Below are positions 1 through 11,300 of a stretch of 64,000 bases of DNA, one piece after another (the first letter of the stretch is position 1; each line of letters starts with the position of its first letter). Made by a program: the position numbers and the translations under genes. The notes below the pieces were generated by a model that saw only the letters and a program-made list of their open reading frames with translations, ran no database searches and was not told the origin of the DNA. The DNA is taken from the NCBI GenBank assembly GCA_027603945.1, contig JADIIU010000043.1:40022-104021 (forward strand). Reading direction: 5' to 3'. Origin of the DNA: Terramyces sp. JEL0728 (Eukaryota > Chytridiomycota > Chytridiomycetes > Rhizophydiales > Terramycetaceae).

Positions 1-228
1 TGTAGAGAGTAATGAAATGAACTTTAATGGTGCTTCTTGTCTTGTCTGTGTATTTTGATGGAATAAATTGGTGATTAGAGATTGCAATTGCTCCTTGCTA
101 GTCTGGACGAGAGTCTGCAGAGGTAGAACAATTCGTGATGATTTGAAACTGGTGTTTGTCTGATTTTCTTTTACTTGTTTCTTGCCTACCTTTAGTTTTT
201 TCTTTTCAAAATCCTTTTTCTTTTTCAT
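1..228 (-). CDS. IPI1: Ipi1/TEX10-like pre-rRNA processing protein, N-terminal part
   Basis: Reading leftwards from an ATG at 228, 76 codons stay open to the window edge, so only the N-terminus is present. The protein begins with the lysine-rich MKKKKDFEKKKLKVGKK stretch, then NTSFKSSRIVLPLQ and a helical region (QTLVQTSKEQLQSLI). This is the characteristic start of the Ipi1/TEX10 family, which works with Rix1 (and Las1 in animals) in 60S ribosomal subunit maturation and ITS2 processing in the nucleus. No intron is needed in the visible part. The rest of the gene lies outside the window. Identification rests on the basic N-terminal signature only, so it is good but not certain. Confidence 0.72.
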   Translation of the reverse strand, partial: MKKKKDFEKKKLKVGKKQVKENQTNTSFKSSRIVLPLQTLVQTSKEQLQSLITNLFHQNTQTRQEAPLKFISLLST

Positions 229-585
229 TTTGCAGACAAAAAATTATTGCAGTAAACATTGGATGGCCAGAACCCCATATTTTACTGTCATTTATCCGAT
301 GGATGAAGATGAGCCATAAGCTAGTATCGTTGTGTGAATCTTGCATAATAGCATGTTAATTTTCGGGCATTCAACAGTTCTGTTGATTCTTTAATTTTGC
401 CTACAAGCCGCTGTTCAAGCACTGCCGAATGAAGCTCTGTGTAACGGCGTTATGCAAATCCTTACGCAACCTAACATTACAAGCACATGGCTGTCGGAGT
501 TTCATTAGCTTGTGAATTTCTATTCGCACTTAAAAAGTTTATAACCACGTGATCATGTTAAATAGAAACAAAAAAAGAATTTTTT
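229..585. other. Intergenic region between divergent genes
   Basis: This stretch of 357 bases separates the Ipi1 start (leftward) from the ORF starting at 586 (rightward). No ORF with coding character, no RNA gene and no repeat is visible. It presumably holds both promoters. Confidence 0.5.
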
Positions 586-1272
586 ATGCTTTTAATAGTA
601 ACAAACAGTAACCTCATAATAATAACCTGCTGTAAAGAAACATCTGCCCTATTCGATCAGCCAATAGGCAAACACCTCCACACCCTGTTCAAACCAGCAG
701 ATCACCACTACCTTTTAAACAATGAAATTTACCAGTGCGAGATAGAACAGTTACCAAATAATATTATGTTTCGATTCAAAAAAACAATCAGGGAACCAAA
801 CGTATTCTATATCTCTCAATACGGCATCGCCATTGACGGCATTGAACCACTGTATTATCCAATAATGTGGTTTGTGGACACACGGGATTTAAGTGTGCTA
901 TTTGGATGTTTAAAGAGTGACGGTAAAGTGCATTTGCGGTGGAGGAGCAACACCATCAACAGCATTTTTAGGAGTGAATATAATTACGGATATACCATTA
1001 CAGACACAGAAAAGATCATTCTCTCAAAATCAGATACCAATATACAAGAACATCATCAAGAAAACATCCTAGATATTACTATACAAGAAAACAAAGAAGC
1101 GCAGCTTGATATCCCAGCAAGCAAATACGAATGGGTAGAATTCGAATCACTGAAAGCAGACAACTTTATAATATGTAAAATCACAAGAAAGAAACTAAAC
1201 ATTCTCTACGCCAAAGTAATTCATGCTAATTCTAGTCGTTTATCGAATATTTCTGTTCAAAGATCGGGTTGA
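586..1272 (+). CDS. Hypothetical protein, 228 aa, single exon
   Basis: An ATG at 586, preceded by an A-rich tract, opens 228 codons ending in TGA. I do not recognise the family. The protein has a hydrophobic start (MLLIVTNSNLIIITCC), a mixed alpha/beta body with aromatic clusters (IEPLYYPIMWFVDTRD), and a more polar, acidic C-terminal third. No signal peptide cleavage site or transmembrane helix is convincing. Ending in TGA matters because an upstream-TGA problem exists elsewhere in the window; here TGA is followed by unrelated AT-rich sequence. The gene converges on CDK11, whose stop lies 115 bases away. Confidence 0.6.
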   Translation: MLLIVTNSNLIIITCCKETSALFDQPIGKHLHTLFKPADHHYLLNNEIYQCEIEQLPNNIMFRFKKTIREPNVFYISQYGIAIDGIEPLYYPIMWFVDTRDLSVLFGCLKSDGKVHLRWRSNTINSIFRSEYNYGYTITDTEKIILSKSDTNIQEHHQENILDITIQENKEAQLDIPASKYEWVEFESLKADNFIICKITRKKLNILYAKVIHANSSRLSNISVQRSG

Positions 1273-1387
1273 AGATTGAAACCAGTTTTATATTTAGTAA
1301 TATCATCAAAGTTATTGATTATATCAACAATAGTTTTTAATAAATAGGAATTTGTCTGCTAGTGGATGCAGAATCACAGTTGCATTT

Positions 1388-2496
1388 TTATTTCAAATTT
1401 GGGGATATATTTCTTTTGCCTCTTCTTTCACCACTGGCCTTGGAAGGAAAAGAAGGAAACAGTTCACTAGGTTTCGGCAACGGACTAGATTTGAAAAAAG
1501 AGTGCTCAAGAGCTTCACTAGCGCTAATTCTTTTTTCCGGATCAAAAGTAAGAAAACTGTTCATCAAGTCCAATCCTGATGCGGGCAGGAATGCAAACCT
1601 ACTATTAAGATTATTGTTTGGCTGGTTTGCAAAATTAACTGTTTTTGCATTCGGCAGATCGTAATATCCTGGCCAATTGGTTTCATTTGGTGACCCGAGC
1701 AGCTGGAATATCTTTGATAGCTGGTCTATTTCACCTTTACCTGGTAGTAAAGGTGTGTTGTCTATCAATTCTGCAAATATACATCCAATTGACCATAAAT
1801 CAATTGCTGTTGAGTATGTAGTGCAGCCAAGTAATAATTCTGGCGATCTAGATAAACATAAACAAACCTGTACCAGAGAGTAACTACCAGTTGAGTTACA
1901 TCACCAATTGGACTGCCAAACCTTCTCGCCAGTCCAAAATCAGCAACTTTAATCTGCCCTCGGTTATTTATCAACAAATTCGAAGTCTTTAAATCCCTAT
2001 GAATAATCCAATTATTGTGCAAGCAATCCATAGCAGAAAGCAACTGCAGCATTAACGTTTTGGTTTCTGAAAGTAAAAACGGTTCAGCCATGTTTTCCAT
2101 TAATGTTTTTAAATCATGATCCAAGTATTCCATTACAATAAAAATATGATTTAAATTAGCGGTTGTACAAATCTCAATTATCTCTACTACATTCGGATGT
2201 TTGATTAGTTTTAGTGTATGAATTTCCCGCAGTGAAGTTATTGGGAATCCATCTTTTTCGTTTTCCAGTTTAAGTTTCTTTAGAGCGAATATTCTGCCTG
2301 TTGATTTCTCTTTGGCTCTGTAGACTATCCCATACGATCCTTCTTCAATCCTGTTTAATTTTTCATATAATTCTACATTCCTGCATCCTCTTATTCCTGG
2401 TCCCTTTAAGCAACTATCTTTATTTGCTGAACCGTCTGGATGATCTTGTTTTTGTTTTTTTGTAGCTGGTTCTGTAAAATCTCTTTCAGTTTTCAT
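1388..2496 (-). CDS. CDK11: Cyclin-dependent kinase 11 (PITSLRE kinase)
   Basis: Exons are 2496-1868 and 1847-1388, with a 20-base intron at 1848-1867 that restores WYRSPELLLG (362 aa). The kinase domain starts at about residue 43. It has the glycine loop EEGSYGIV, the ALKK lysine, the family-naming PITSLRE helix, catalytic HRDLKTSN, DFG and the Thr-containing activation loop. CDK11 pairs with cyclin L and acts in transcription and pre-mRNA splicing in the nucleus. The metazoan protein has a very long charged N-terminus. Here only about 40 residues, including a basic TKKQKQ nuclear-localisation-like patch, precede the kinase, so the gene is nearly domain-only. Identification is firm. Confidence 0.95.
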
Positions 2497-2615
2497 TTCA
2501 GATCAAATTTGAGATTGAATTTGGAAAATATTTGTCTTGAAAAATACAATTATCCATCTGCTCTACATATTTCTCTCATCACAATAACTTATAGAAACCT
2601 AAATTTGATAATTTA

Positions 2616-4817
2616 TTAGCTATTTTGATTACTTTTAATGATTGCAAGGATAGAATTTCTTAATCCAAACTGGTTGATTCCAATCTTTTGCAGGACACCA
2701 TCAGTAATAGCCAAGTCTCCAGTTTCCATCAAATCTTGCAATTTGATTTTCTCTTTCACAAAAGCTTCCTTGATGATTGCAATTTCATCGTCATCACGGT
2801 TCCGCTCGATTTTCAGTGCCTCGTAGAGCTCATCTATTGACTCGAATGCACGTTTACGTTTCTTGGAGTCATCTGTAAAGACTTTTAAATTTTGTGCTAC
2901 ATCCGAATTATTAGTTTTAGCATATTCTAGCAAGGCTGTTAGGGATGTTTCGACATTTGAAGGATTGCACAATTCCAAGGGGAAACGTAACTCTTCGAAA
3001 GAGTTGGTATCATACCAAAAACAATTAGATTCGCGGTAATTTTTATCTTTAATTTCAACTTTGGATTTTGGCGATATAAAGAATCGATAGTCTGAAATTT
3101 CTTTGCTTGCAGTTTCCAATTTCAACATGGCATCATATGAAAATCTAGCTTTCTGGGTTGAATTTTTTACTTGTATTGTAGCCTGGCACACCACTCTAAC
3201 TATCTTTTCGGGTTCATGGAGATCTATCTTTTCGGTTTCACGGAGAGTAGCATAAAATATTATATCAACTTTTGTATTTTTGTGGTCAGGGTCGATCATT
3301 ACATAAATACAATTTCTATCCAAAGCATTCTTTATCTCGCCTACAATTTCAATTTTCGGTTTCCAGTCCAATATTGGGAATAAACGCATTTCTGTCCGAA
3401 AATAGCCCCATAAAGTTGAGTCGGATGGTGAAATAATTTCCAATGCAACCAAAAATTCGAATACCTTTCCTTTTAACAACTTTGAGGTTTGTGAAGCTGC
3501 AATATTCGCAACTAAGTGATGTATGTTGTCCCAATTAAACCATTTAATGTATCCATTGAAAATTTTCACCAAAAAACAGTTGGGTTGATACAATTTCCAG
3601 TTATTTGGCCTGCCTCTTATTCTGATCAAACCTGCATCTATAAATGGTCGCCAGGCACTTGGTAATTTTTGAAATTCGTAATATTCTACCTGATTATTAA
3701 TAAAATAATGTGTATGAAATACACATAAATTACGTGCATAGATCTCAAAATTACTTGCATCTATACCAAATGAATCAATTGTTGCCTCAATTTGACTATA
3801 ATATTCGCTAATTGCCATTTTTTCAATTTCATCCCACTTTTCTCGCAAAGCATTTACGGATTCAAAGGTATAGTCGTTTGTTGACAAAATAAACCAGTAC
3901 AGTATTTTAGGATGTCCAATAAGATTTTCCATCTTTTTCTTCAAATCTTTTGTAATATTTTCATTTTCTAGTGAAAAATATTCGCAAAGAACTGAATTAA
4001 TGTCTTGCAAAGTAAAGTCAACAATACTTTCACTTGCATCAAATACATGCCCCCAAGTGCTGGATATCTTCATTTCTTGTGACATGCTCTTTCGTGTACC
4101 AGAAAAAACCCACAAAATCTCTTTGTATTTCTTCAAATTGCATACTTCCTTGGAGAATAAACGGAGTGCAAATCCCATTATTTCGGACACTTTGATCTGG
4201 CCGTTATCTATTGTTGCCTTCCTCAGTAATCCACAGTAAAATTCCTAAAATTAACAAATTAAAACCTGACAGTCATCAAGATGTATCACAAGTAACTGAT
4301 TCATTTCTCGAATTTTTGAGATTAGCTCTGTGTAGACCTCCTCCACTTCGGGAAAACTATTAATTGATGGTGACAGGTATTTTGGTATAGATACATTAAT
4401 AATAGTTTCCAATTTTGATTGTTCCAAGGATCCAATGATACTTTGAAACAGCTGAATTAAAACTGACCTAAATCTTGATTCCATATAATTTGTGAGCGTT
4501 TCATATTCAATTGTATCAGATTGTTGGTTTGATAGAAAGGTTTTGCAAGAATTAAAACAAGCACGAAAGAGTTGGTTGTCGATTAGTGAAATTGGTGCCC
4601 TAATACTATTTGTATTCTGTGCTGCTTCCATAATTGTTGTTGTCTTTCCTGTTCCTGACATATCAAAACAAGTGACACAACTTGGTTTGTCGTCTGCATC
4701 ATGTTCTTCGCTGAAATGCTGATTCATATATTCTGTTAATTTTATAATAGCCGTGGTTTGAATCGCAGGTGAAAGGAATTGCTTTTTTTTAAGCCTTTTT
4801 TTAACTATTGATTGCAT
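2616..4817 (-). CDS. Crinkler-type (CRN/RHS) P-loop NTPase fused to a PD-(D/E)xK-like nuclease domain
   Basis: Exons are 4817-4266 and 4244-2616, around a 21-base intron at 4245-4265 (726 aa). The in-frame codon further up is TTG, so the ATG at 4817 was chosen. Near residues 52-60 is a Walker A motif (MSGTGKTTT), and near residue 180 a Walker B-like strand (LLVIHLDDCQ). The C-terminal half has the pattern of a restriction-endonuclease fold: a helix with Glu (GKVFEF, about residue 445), an Asp after a strand (KVDIIF, about 514) and IQVKN (about 544). This NTPase plus nuclease arrangement is the core of Crinkler/RHS effector proteins known from oomycetes and early-diverging fungi including Batrachochytrium and Rozella. 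I see no N-terminal ubiquitin-like header. The role in host manipulation is inference. Confidence 0.6.
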
Positions 4818-4983
4818 AACTTTTGAAAAGAAATTTTGAAACAATTATAAATTGGATAATCATTGATTGGAGCTGATTTGCAATATCAATAATAATTGAC
4901 CGCTACCAATGACATTGCATTTATTTACTACAACTGAGAATCACATCGACTAGACAACTTGTTCAATTAAAAATCAAATTTAT

Positions 4984-7355
4984 TTAAACATAGCCCTTTT
5001 GATTCTTTTTCCAGATAAACGAGACAAACAGACCAAAAACTACTGCAACAACGGCTCCTCCAACTGCGGCTCCAATATATATTCCTATCGGAATATTGCT
5101 GGATGATGAATTTGAATCTGTGGACGCAGAGCTACCAGAACTAGAGCTGTTTCCATTCACAGAAGAATTAGGATTTACAGTTCCAATATCTCCATCTGCA
5201 AGCGGGCCGACGGTGCTTAAAGATACTTTGCTCAGATCTCCGCCAGATTCCTCCCACAGTACCAAACTATTATAATCATTAGATTTGAGATATTCTTTAG
5301 GAACATGATAGTATCTTTGAGATGGTTTTCCGATATTTGCTCGGCATTTGTCTGGTGTCCAGATTCCGGCATAGTCACAGGAAGTGCTAGAATTTCCTGT
5401 TCCAACGATATTCCAATACCTTCCCAGGTTGATTCCATTGATAAACACTTGTCCCCTACTCATTGAACCGAGATCAAGGACATATGCTGCTGCTTTCCCG
5501 TTGATTGGTGGTAATGAACTTTGGTACCAGGCCCAGCCGGGAACTTTTAGCGAGGTGATTGGTGGTGAGGTAAAGTTGCTATTTGCAATTGATTTCGATT
5601 CCCCCTCTAATCCAACTTGCATAGTCCAACCATTGTTTATGATATCAACGCCGTTCAGTTTCACAGAACCAGTTATACCACCAGTGTATTTTTCTGGATT
5701 GGACTTTGGAGTTGAAATTATACCAAACGCAGTCGAGACAATTTTTAAAGTTCTGGTGGTGTCTTGGATTCCAAATCGATTATTGTTTATACTTTTCAAT
5801 TGTGGCTTTCCGTCAGATTGGATGTCAAACGCAACAACTTCATCATCCAAGTAAATGGAATACACGTCAGTAATGCTTTGGATTGCCACTGAGATTACTT
5901 GGCTCGTCTTGGGAATCACGACTTTGGTGGTGTACCAAAGATAGTCGGATTTATCATGTGTAGTTGAGAATTGTTCGCGAGGAGTACCAAAAGTAATAGC
6001 TGAGGAAGTGTCCCAAATGCCTTTTGTTTCAGGAATGGTTTTAGCGGAAGACACGTAGGCAATAGAGTTAAAAGATGCAGGATTGGCTGACGCTGTCACT
6101 TTGGCAGTGTTGAAAATTTCATTTGTTCCTTTCACAATACTAACAGACCACTTTGGGACGGGAAAGCTCTTGCCGTTATAGGTTATTGATTGCTGAGTAG
6201 CTGTATCCAGATTAGACAGAAATGCAACTGCCCCACTGCCAGTCCCAAATACTGTAACACCGGTTGTTGAGGAGCCAGGTAGTTCAACCGGGCTGTTGGC
6301 AAGAATAGTGTCGGCCACCGAATTGATAGCTGCGTGTAAAGCTTTGGAATGCGAATATTTTGGTTCATTAGGCAAACCATATTCATTTAAAGGTGCATCA
6401 TAGTCATAAGATGTAGTAATTAATGGAGTACCCGCACTTCTGCCAAAGTTAGTACCTCCATGCCACATATAGTAGCCAACATACGTACCTAGCGTGAAAA
6501 TAAACTTACCCCCTCTAGCAATGAATCTCGCTATTGAAAAAGCCAAATCTTCAGCAGGCCTGTTTGGCGAAGCTTCGCCCCAGGATTTATACCATCCCGC
6601 CCACAACTCTGTGATACCCAACATTTGTGATTTTAATGGTCTAGACTGAACCCAGCTGTCACAATACCATCCATTGCAGGTATTTAAAACTTGCGGTACA
6701 TCATCTTGCTTGGACATGAACCATTGAACATTTGAAGTCAGAGAGAGGGCTAAATTGGCAGCCCAGTTGATATATGCTTTTCCGTCATCTTTGTATTCAG
6801 CCTCGACACTTTGATACCTAAATAAGTACAGGGTTACTCATTCTCCATTTGCATCATAATAATTGGACCTCCATTCGAATATTCCAAGTCAGAAATGTAC
6901 TTGTAAATGTATTTCACAAACCTTTCCATTTCGGCTTTGAATGGTTCATTATTCGTTCTAAGAGCAATGCCGGGAATTTCCTTTAACCATTCAGGAAATC
7001 CGCCAAAGTTGAATTCGGCACAAACATAAGGGCCAACACGGAGAATCACATACAGACCTGCATTTTGGGCTTCCTTTATAAACCTTCGTAAATCCTTGTT
7101 TCCAGCAAAATCAAATGTTCCTCTAACTTGTTCGTGCTGGTTCCAAAATACATAAGTATCAATGGCATTAAGCCCTGCTTCCTTTGTTTTCTTCATTATA
7201 TCTGGCCACATTTGGGGAGTTGAACGTACATAGTGAACATGGCCAGCCATGACCAGTGTTGGCTGTCCACCAACTAATATCGACCGTGAATTGGATGTTA
7301 CCCCGCCAGCTGATACTAGGGATAGGAAAATCGTAATAAGCAATGGGAGCTGCAT
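4984..7355 (-). CDS. Plant-type GH35 beta-galactosidase, secreted and membrane-anchored
   Basis: Exons are 7355-6838, 6817-6510 and 6488-4984 (776 aa). Introns are 20 bases (6818-6837) and 21 bases (6489-6509). The ATG at 7355 begins a clear signal peptide (MQLPLLITIFLSLVSAGG). The GH35 core follows: YVFWNQHE, RVGPYVCAEFNFGGFP, the acid/base motif MMQMENE (about 167-173), the nucleophile motif ITELWAGW (Glu about 243) and YYMWHGGTNFGR. The layout and motifs match plant-type acid beta-galactosidases, which remove terminal galactose from cell-wall glycans. After a Ser/Asn-rich linker the C-terminus is a single transmembrane helix followed by a basic tail (IWKKNQKGYV), so the enzyme is probably displayed at the surface. 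The second intron has length divisible by three and no stop. Confidence 0.92.
6489..6509 (-). other. Stop-less 21-base intron inside the GH35 gene
   Basis: This segment starts GTAAG and ends GCTAG on the minus strand. If translated it would insert KFIFTLG-like residues between RGG and TYVGYYMWHGG, where the GH35 family has only a few residues. Removing it gives ARGGTYVGYYMWHGGTNFG, which matches the family spacing. It keeps the frame and has no stop codon, so a simple ORF call would wrongly retain it. Confidence 0.75.
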
Positions 7356-7431
7356 TCCCTCTATTTCGTAAAGTTTCACTTGGCTCGCCGTTGCGGCTTT
7401 GATGCCCCGAGTTGAACATACAACAAACTAT

Positions 7432-8188
7432 TTATTCAGATGATTTGAATTTCCTAACTACAAAAGTCGCAAGATAATTGGCAAGATAGAATATCTTGAT
7501 TGGATGCGGGCTTTCTAACGGGCGAGATCGATTTGCCATCACGATGTAAAATGGAAACAGAACGGCCAGCCCACCATATCGTGCAATAGGAAAGAAAAAG
7601 CAAAAGATGGATATCGGCAGCGCTATAGTAAGTACGAATTACCAAACCCGAAAAAGTACAATAATCTCTTTTCGAAATAATCTATGGATACAATAATATC
7701 CCACCCTGTTTTAGGAGCAAATACCTTTGTTCACCCATCCATATTCAAATACTATAAATGCTGCTAGAAATCCAAACAAAACTTGCACTATAACTTGGCC
7801 AAACGGCAATACATAGAAAAATAACGCCATTATAGAGTACACGGCGATCAGCAATAACTTGTACAATATCTTTACTAATTCGCTGGCTAATCTGAATTAA
7901 TTGCAATTACCGTTGGACTGTAGGAGGTTTCTGCGCCGGTTTGCCAACGAATATTTCATAACTTCGACCAGCAATTTTTTCTGACTGATTGTGATTCAAA
8001 ACCAAACATATAAAGTGGGCAGGCAGTATCCAGAATACCAATCTTAATATATCCGTTAATGGTCCTGGTTCAAAGTTGAATAATTGTGCTAGTCCGGTAA
8101 ATATCAGAAAAACAACAATATTGATCCCAACATTCTTCAAGATATTCCCAGCTAGTGTCGTTGATCTCGTTAGTTTTGCTTTACCCAT
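7432..8188 (-). CDS. EI24: EI24 (etoposide-induced 2.4) ER membrane protein
   Basis: Four exons are 8188-7911, 7891-7725, 7705-7643 and 7622-7432 (232 aa). Introns of 19, 19 and 20 bases were placed by restoring the family motifs. The joined protein reads ...FEYGWVNKGWDIIVSIDYFEKRL, then YFFGFALPISIFCFFFP. This corresponds to the EI24 signature FEYRWxxKG...IExxWxYYFGFGLP. Several hydrophobic segments are seen (around residues 22-40, 46-63, 105-145 and 170-195). In animals EI24 is an ER protein involved in autophagy and p53-linked growth control; Arabidopsis and worm forms also act in autophagy. No single ORF here shows the family, so only the spliced model reveals it. The gene diverges from the villidin gene with 164 bases between the ATGs. 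Confidence 0.85.
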
Positions 8189-8352
8189 AAATCACGAATA
8201 GAGTAATGGGAATTTGCACCGAATCCTTTACTCCATTTACGAACGATTCGATCATGAATTCAAAAAAAGTTTAAAATTGGTTTGGGACATATTAATCTGT
8301 CTGTATGTTGAAAATAATATTTGTTTAAAAGATTGACGTAATTTTGTTTTCA

Positions 8353-11300
8353 ATGTCAAAATACAAGAATAGTTTCGTTTCATACCCCAGAAAGCCAATT
8401 TATTCCCAAGTAAGGGTAGACGGTTTGGTGCAGTCAAAATTTAAAGTAATTTTACTGTAATCACAGTGCTGCGATCAGTGGATAGCAATACCAGACGATC
8501 GACAAAAAGGGATTGGCCTGATTCCGTACATTAATGAGGCAGATTACAAATCAACAATAAAGTACGAGTATTCCATGTACACTTTGGGTTGAAAAATACT
8601 AATAGTAGTTCATTCAAAGCCAATACAGGAATACGAAATTTCACCAGATTCGAAATTCTTGAGCTCAAGCACACGGTCGGACATTTTAATCAGGATTTGG
8701 AAACTGCCTGTCCACTCGGGATATGATCCAAATATAAGGTCGGAAATGGATTCTCCAGAAATATTTTTGGCAGGACATGAAAAGAAAATTGACATTTTGA
8801 AATTTCATCCAACTTGTAAATCCATTGTTTTATCTGGATCAATGTACTTGGTATCCGTAACATTAGGGACTCAACTATCAAATTATGGGATTTGGTTGGA
8901 TGTCAGGAATTAATTTCGCTGGAAATGCCAAATCAAACCACTCCAGTTGCGGTTGATATTACAGCCCAAGGTAGCTTCGTAGTTGCTGCTGGTTCCGATG
9001 GGTTATTTCATCTATATGACCCAAGATCAAGCACTTTTCCAATTAAGGTAAGATATGGCTGATATAATAGTCTTGGCTCTCTTCACATAACATTGGAAAA
9101 AGCATAAGAGTTGCTGCTGTCCCTCACTGGGATAATAATTATATTATAAGCACGGGCTTTGGAAATCAAAATGAGAGAGAAATAAAAGTGTACGATGTCC
9201 GAAACTTCCAGAGTCATATGGATAAAGCAGTGACAGTTCAATCAGGAGCAGCACCTATGATCCCAATCTGCGATCCTTTGCTCCCTGTTGTATATTTTTG
9301 CATGAAAGGAGAAGGAATCCGAATTTACGATATTGATAATGGCACATTGAATTTTCAAAATGCCCCCAAAGTTGAAAAGCAATTTGTAACAAACACCTAA
9401 CGTAGCTGGATTCTCAAATTCTGCCGAAAAGTTACTGTGACAAAACCAAAGTTGAAATTGCGAGATTTTTATATTTGGGGTATTCTATGCTATTGATTTA
9501 GAAATGATAAATCATTGGATTTCCAAAGTGTTTGCATCCCCCGTAAACTGGACGCCAATAATGATGACTTGTATCCTCCCTCAATTAAATTGAATTCTGA
9601 TATCACCGCTGAAGATTGGTTGAAAGGTGACACAGATATTGAAATTCGTTCAGTGACAACAATTAAACCAGTGCTTTCTGTCAAAGATAAAATTGTAAAG
9701 CAGCTCCAAACATTTAAAGAATCCAAAATAAGATTAAAAAACCAAACCCAATCGATAGAATGCACGTTGTTGTTGAAAGGAGATACTCTGTATCTGGGGG
9801 ATTCAAATACTTTTGAATTGAAATACATTGACAGAATGCAGAATATAGAAGATTATAAAATCAAAAAAACTGAATTTGTTGAAGTTGAAATCAAATTTAG
9901 CACTAAAATTTTTATATTTCAGTTAAGGGAAATAGAAGAATACGACGAATGGGTAAATTTGTTGCAAAGCTACACTGAATCTTACAACTTACCCAAACTT
10001 CCGCCATTAAAGACACATGCTTTACTGTTAGAAACTTTTACAGTGCACAAACCCAGCCTGAGTAAAGGAGAACCGTACTTGGTAACTTTGTGTGAAAATA
10101 ACTCGCTTAATTTTTATGCACCAAACATAAAGTTATATTTGGCTGGGGATAACCCAAAATTTACTTTGAACTTGAATCGTCTGGACAATATCGCAATTTC
10201 TAGCTTCAACTGCATCTCTATATTCTTTGAAAATTCAGTATTCCATATTGTCCATTCAAAGGAAAAATGCGTTGAATTGTGGTATAACCAGGTTGTAGGT
10301 GGTTTGAACGTTAAAAATATTGCTAAAGTAATGAAAAATGGATTAGCGAATGTCAATATTAACGGGATACATTACAAAAATGCCTGGATAGCCATCTTTG
10401 AAAACACAATCATATACGCTGATCAGCAACTGTCGACTACAGTGTTGTTCAAGGTATTAGGGGAGAAATTTGAAGACACAAAGATGAAAGTGGAACAGAA
10501 ACAACATACTATCGAATATAAATACAATGGAGTAAAAATGATACACGCATTTAATAGCGGCTTTGAGGTACTAATTTTTGACGAATCCAGGAATGGCAGC
10601 GTACTCTGGAACGATTTCAAGATTTAAATTTTAACTTTTTTGCCAAGTTTGAGATACCACAGGATGAATTCCGAAAATCAACTAATGATAGGAAATATTC
10701 CATATCGAACAAGATTAGGGAAATTAATTCTTCTAAAACTCCTAATTTCGCTGCTCCATTATTAATCACTGTTATTTCCAACGGCTCAAATTATTTAGCT
10801 TACTGTGTAGACTCTAATTCAAGCGTAAATCCTAAAAGTTGCCTAGTGGGGGACATGGCAGAGAAAATATATTTTTGGTTTGGAAAGCAATCTTCGAAAT
10901 TATGCCAAGCAGAAGCGGTATCGATTGGCAGTACAATAAGAAAAGATAGAGGGTGTAAACCAACATTGATATTTACCGATCATGATGAAAAACTACTGAA
11001 TGACTTTTCAATTGCAGCTGGAATCAACTTTCAAAGCATGAAAGAGTCAGATTGCCAAAAAGAAAATATGATTTGTGTGTATAAAATCAGAGCAGATACG
11101 GATTTAACAAAGTACAACCTATTTCAAAGAGTATATGAGGGACCAATCACCTCAAAAACTATTTTGGAGGGGTGCTGCATTGTGCACTTTCAACATGAAG
11201 TGTTTTACTGGTATCAAAATGGGGCTAGTGTTACAGAAAAGAATTTAATATTAACCGGAGCACGATGTTTATCATCTGTACTTGTTAAATCCAATCCAAT

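Noticed and set aside
4984..7355. GH35 gene as two separate genes
   Set aside because: A 20-base intron at 6818-6837 joins MMQMENE to the next exon in frame, giving one normal-length enzyme.
10568..10627. PH domain ending SVLWNDFKI followed by a stop (end of an ORF)
   Set aside because: A 23-base intron at 10568-10590 gives EEWQRTLERFQDL instead, a proper PH-domain end, and continues into the gelsolin part. The WNDF reading is a coincidence.
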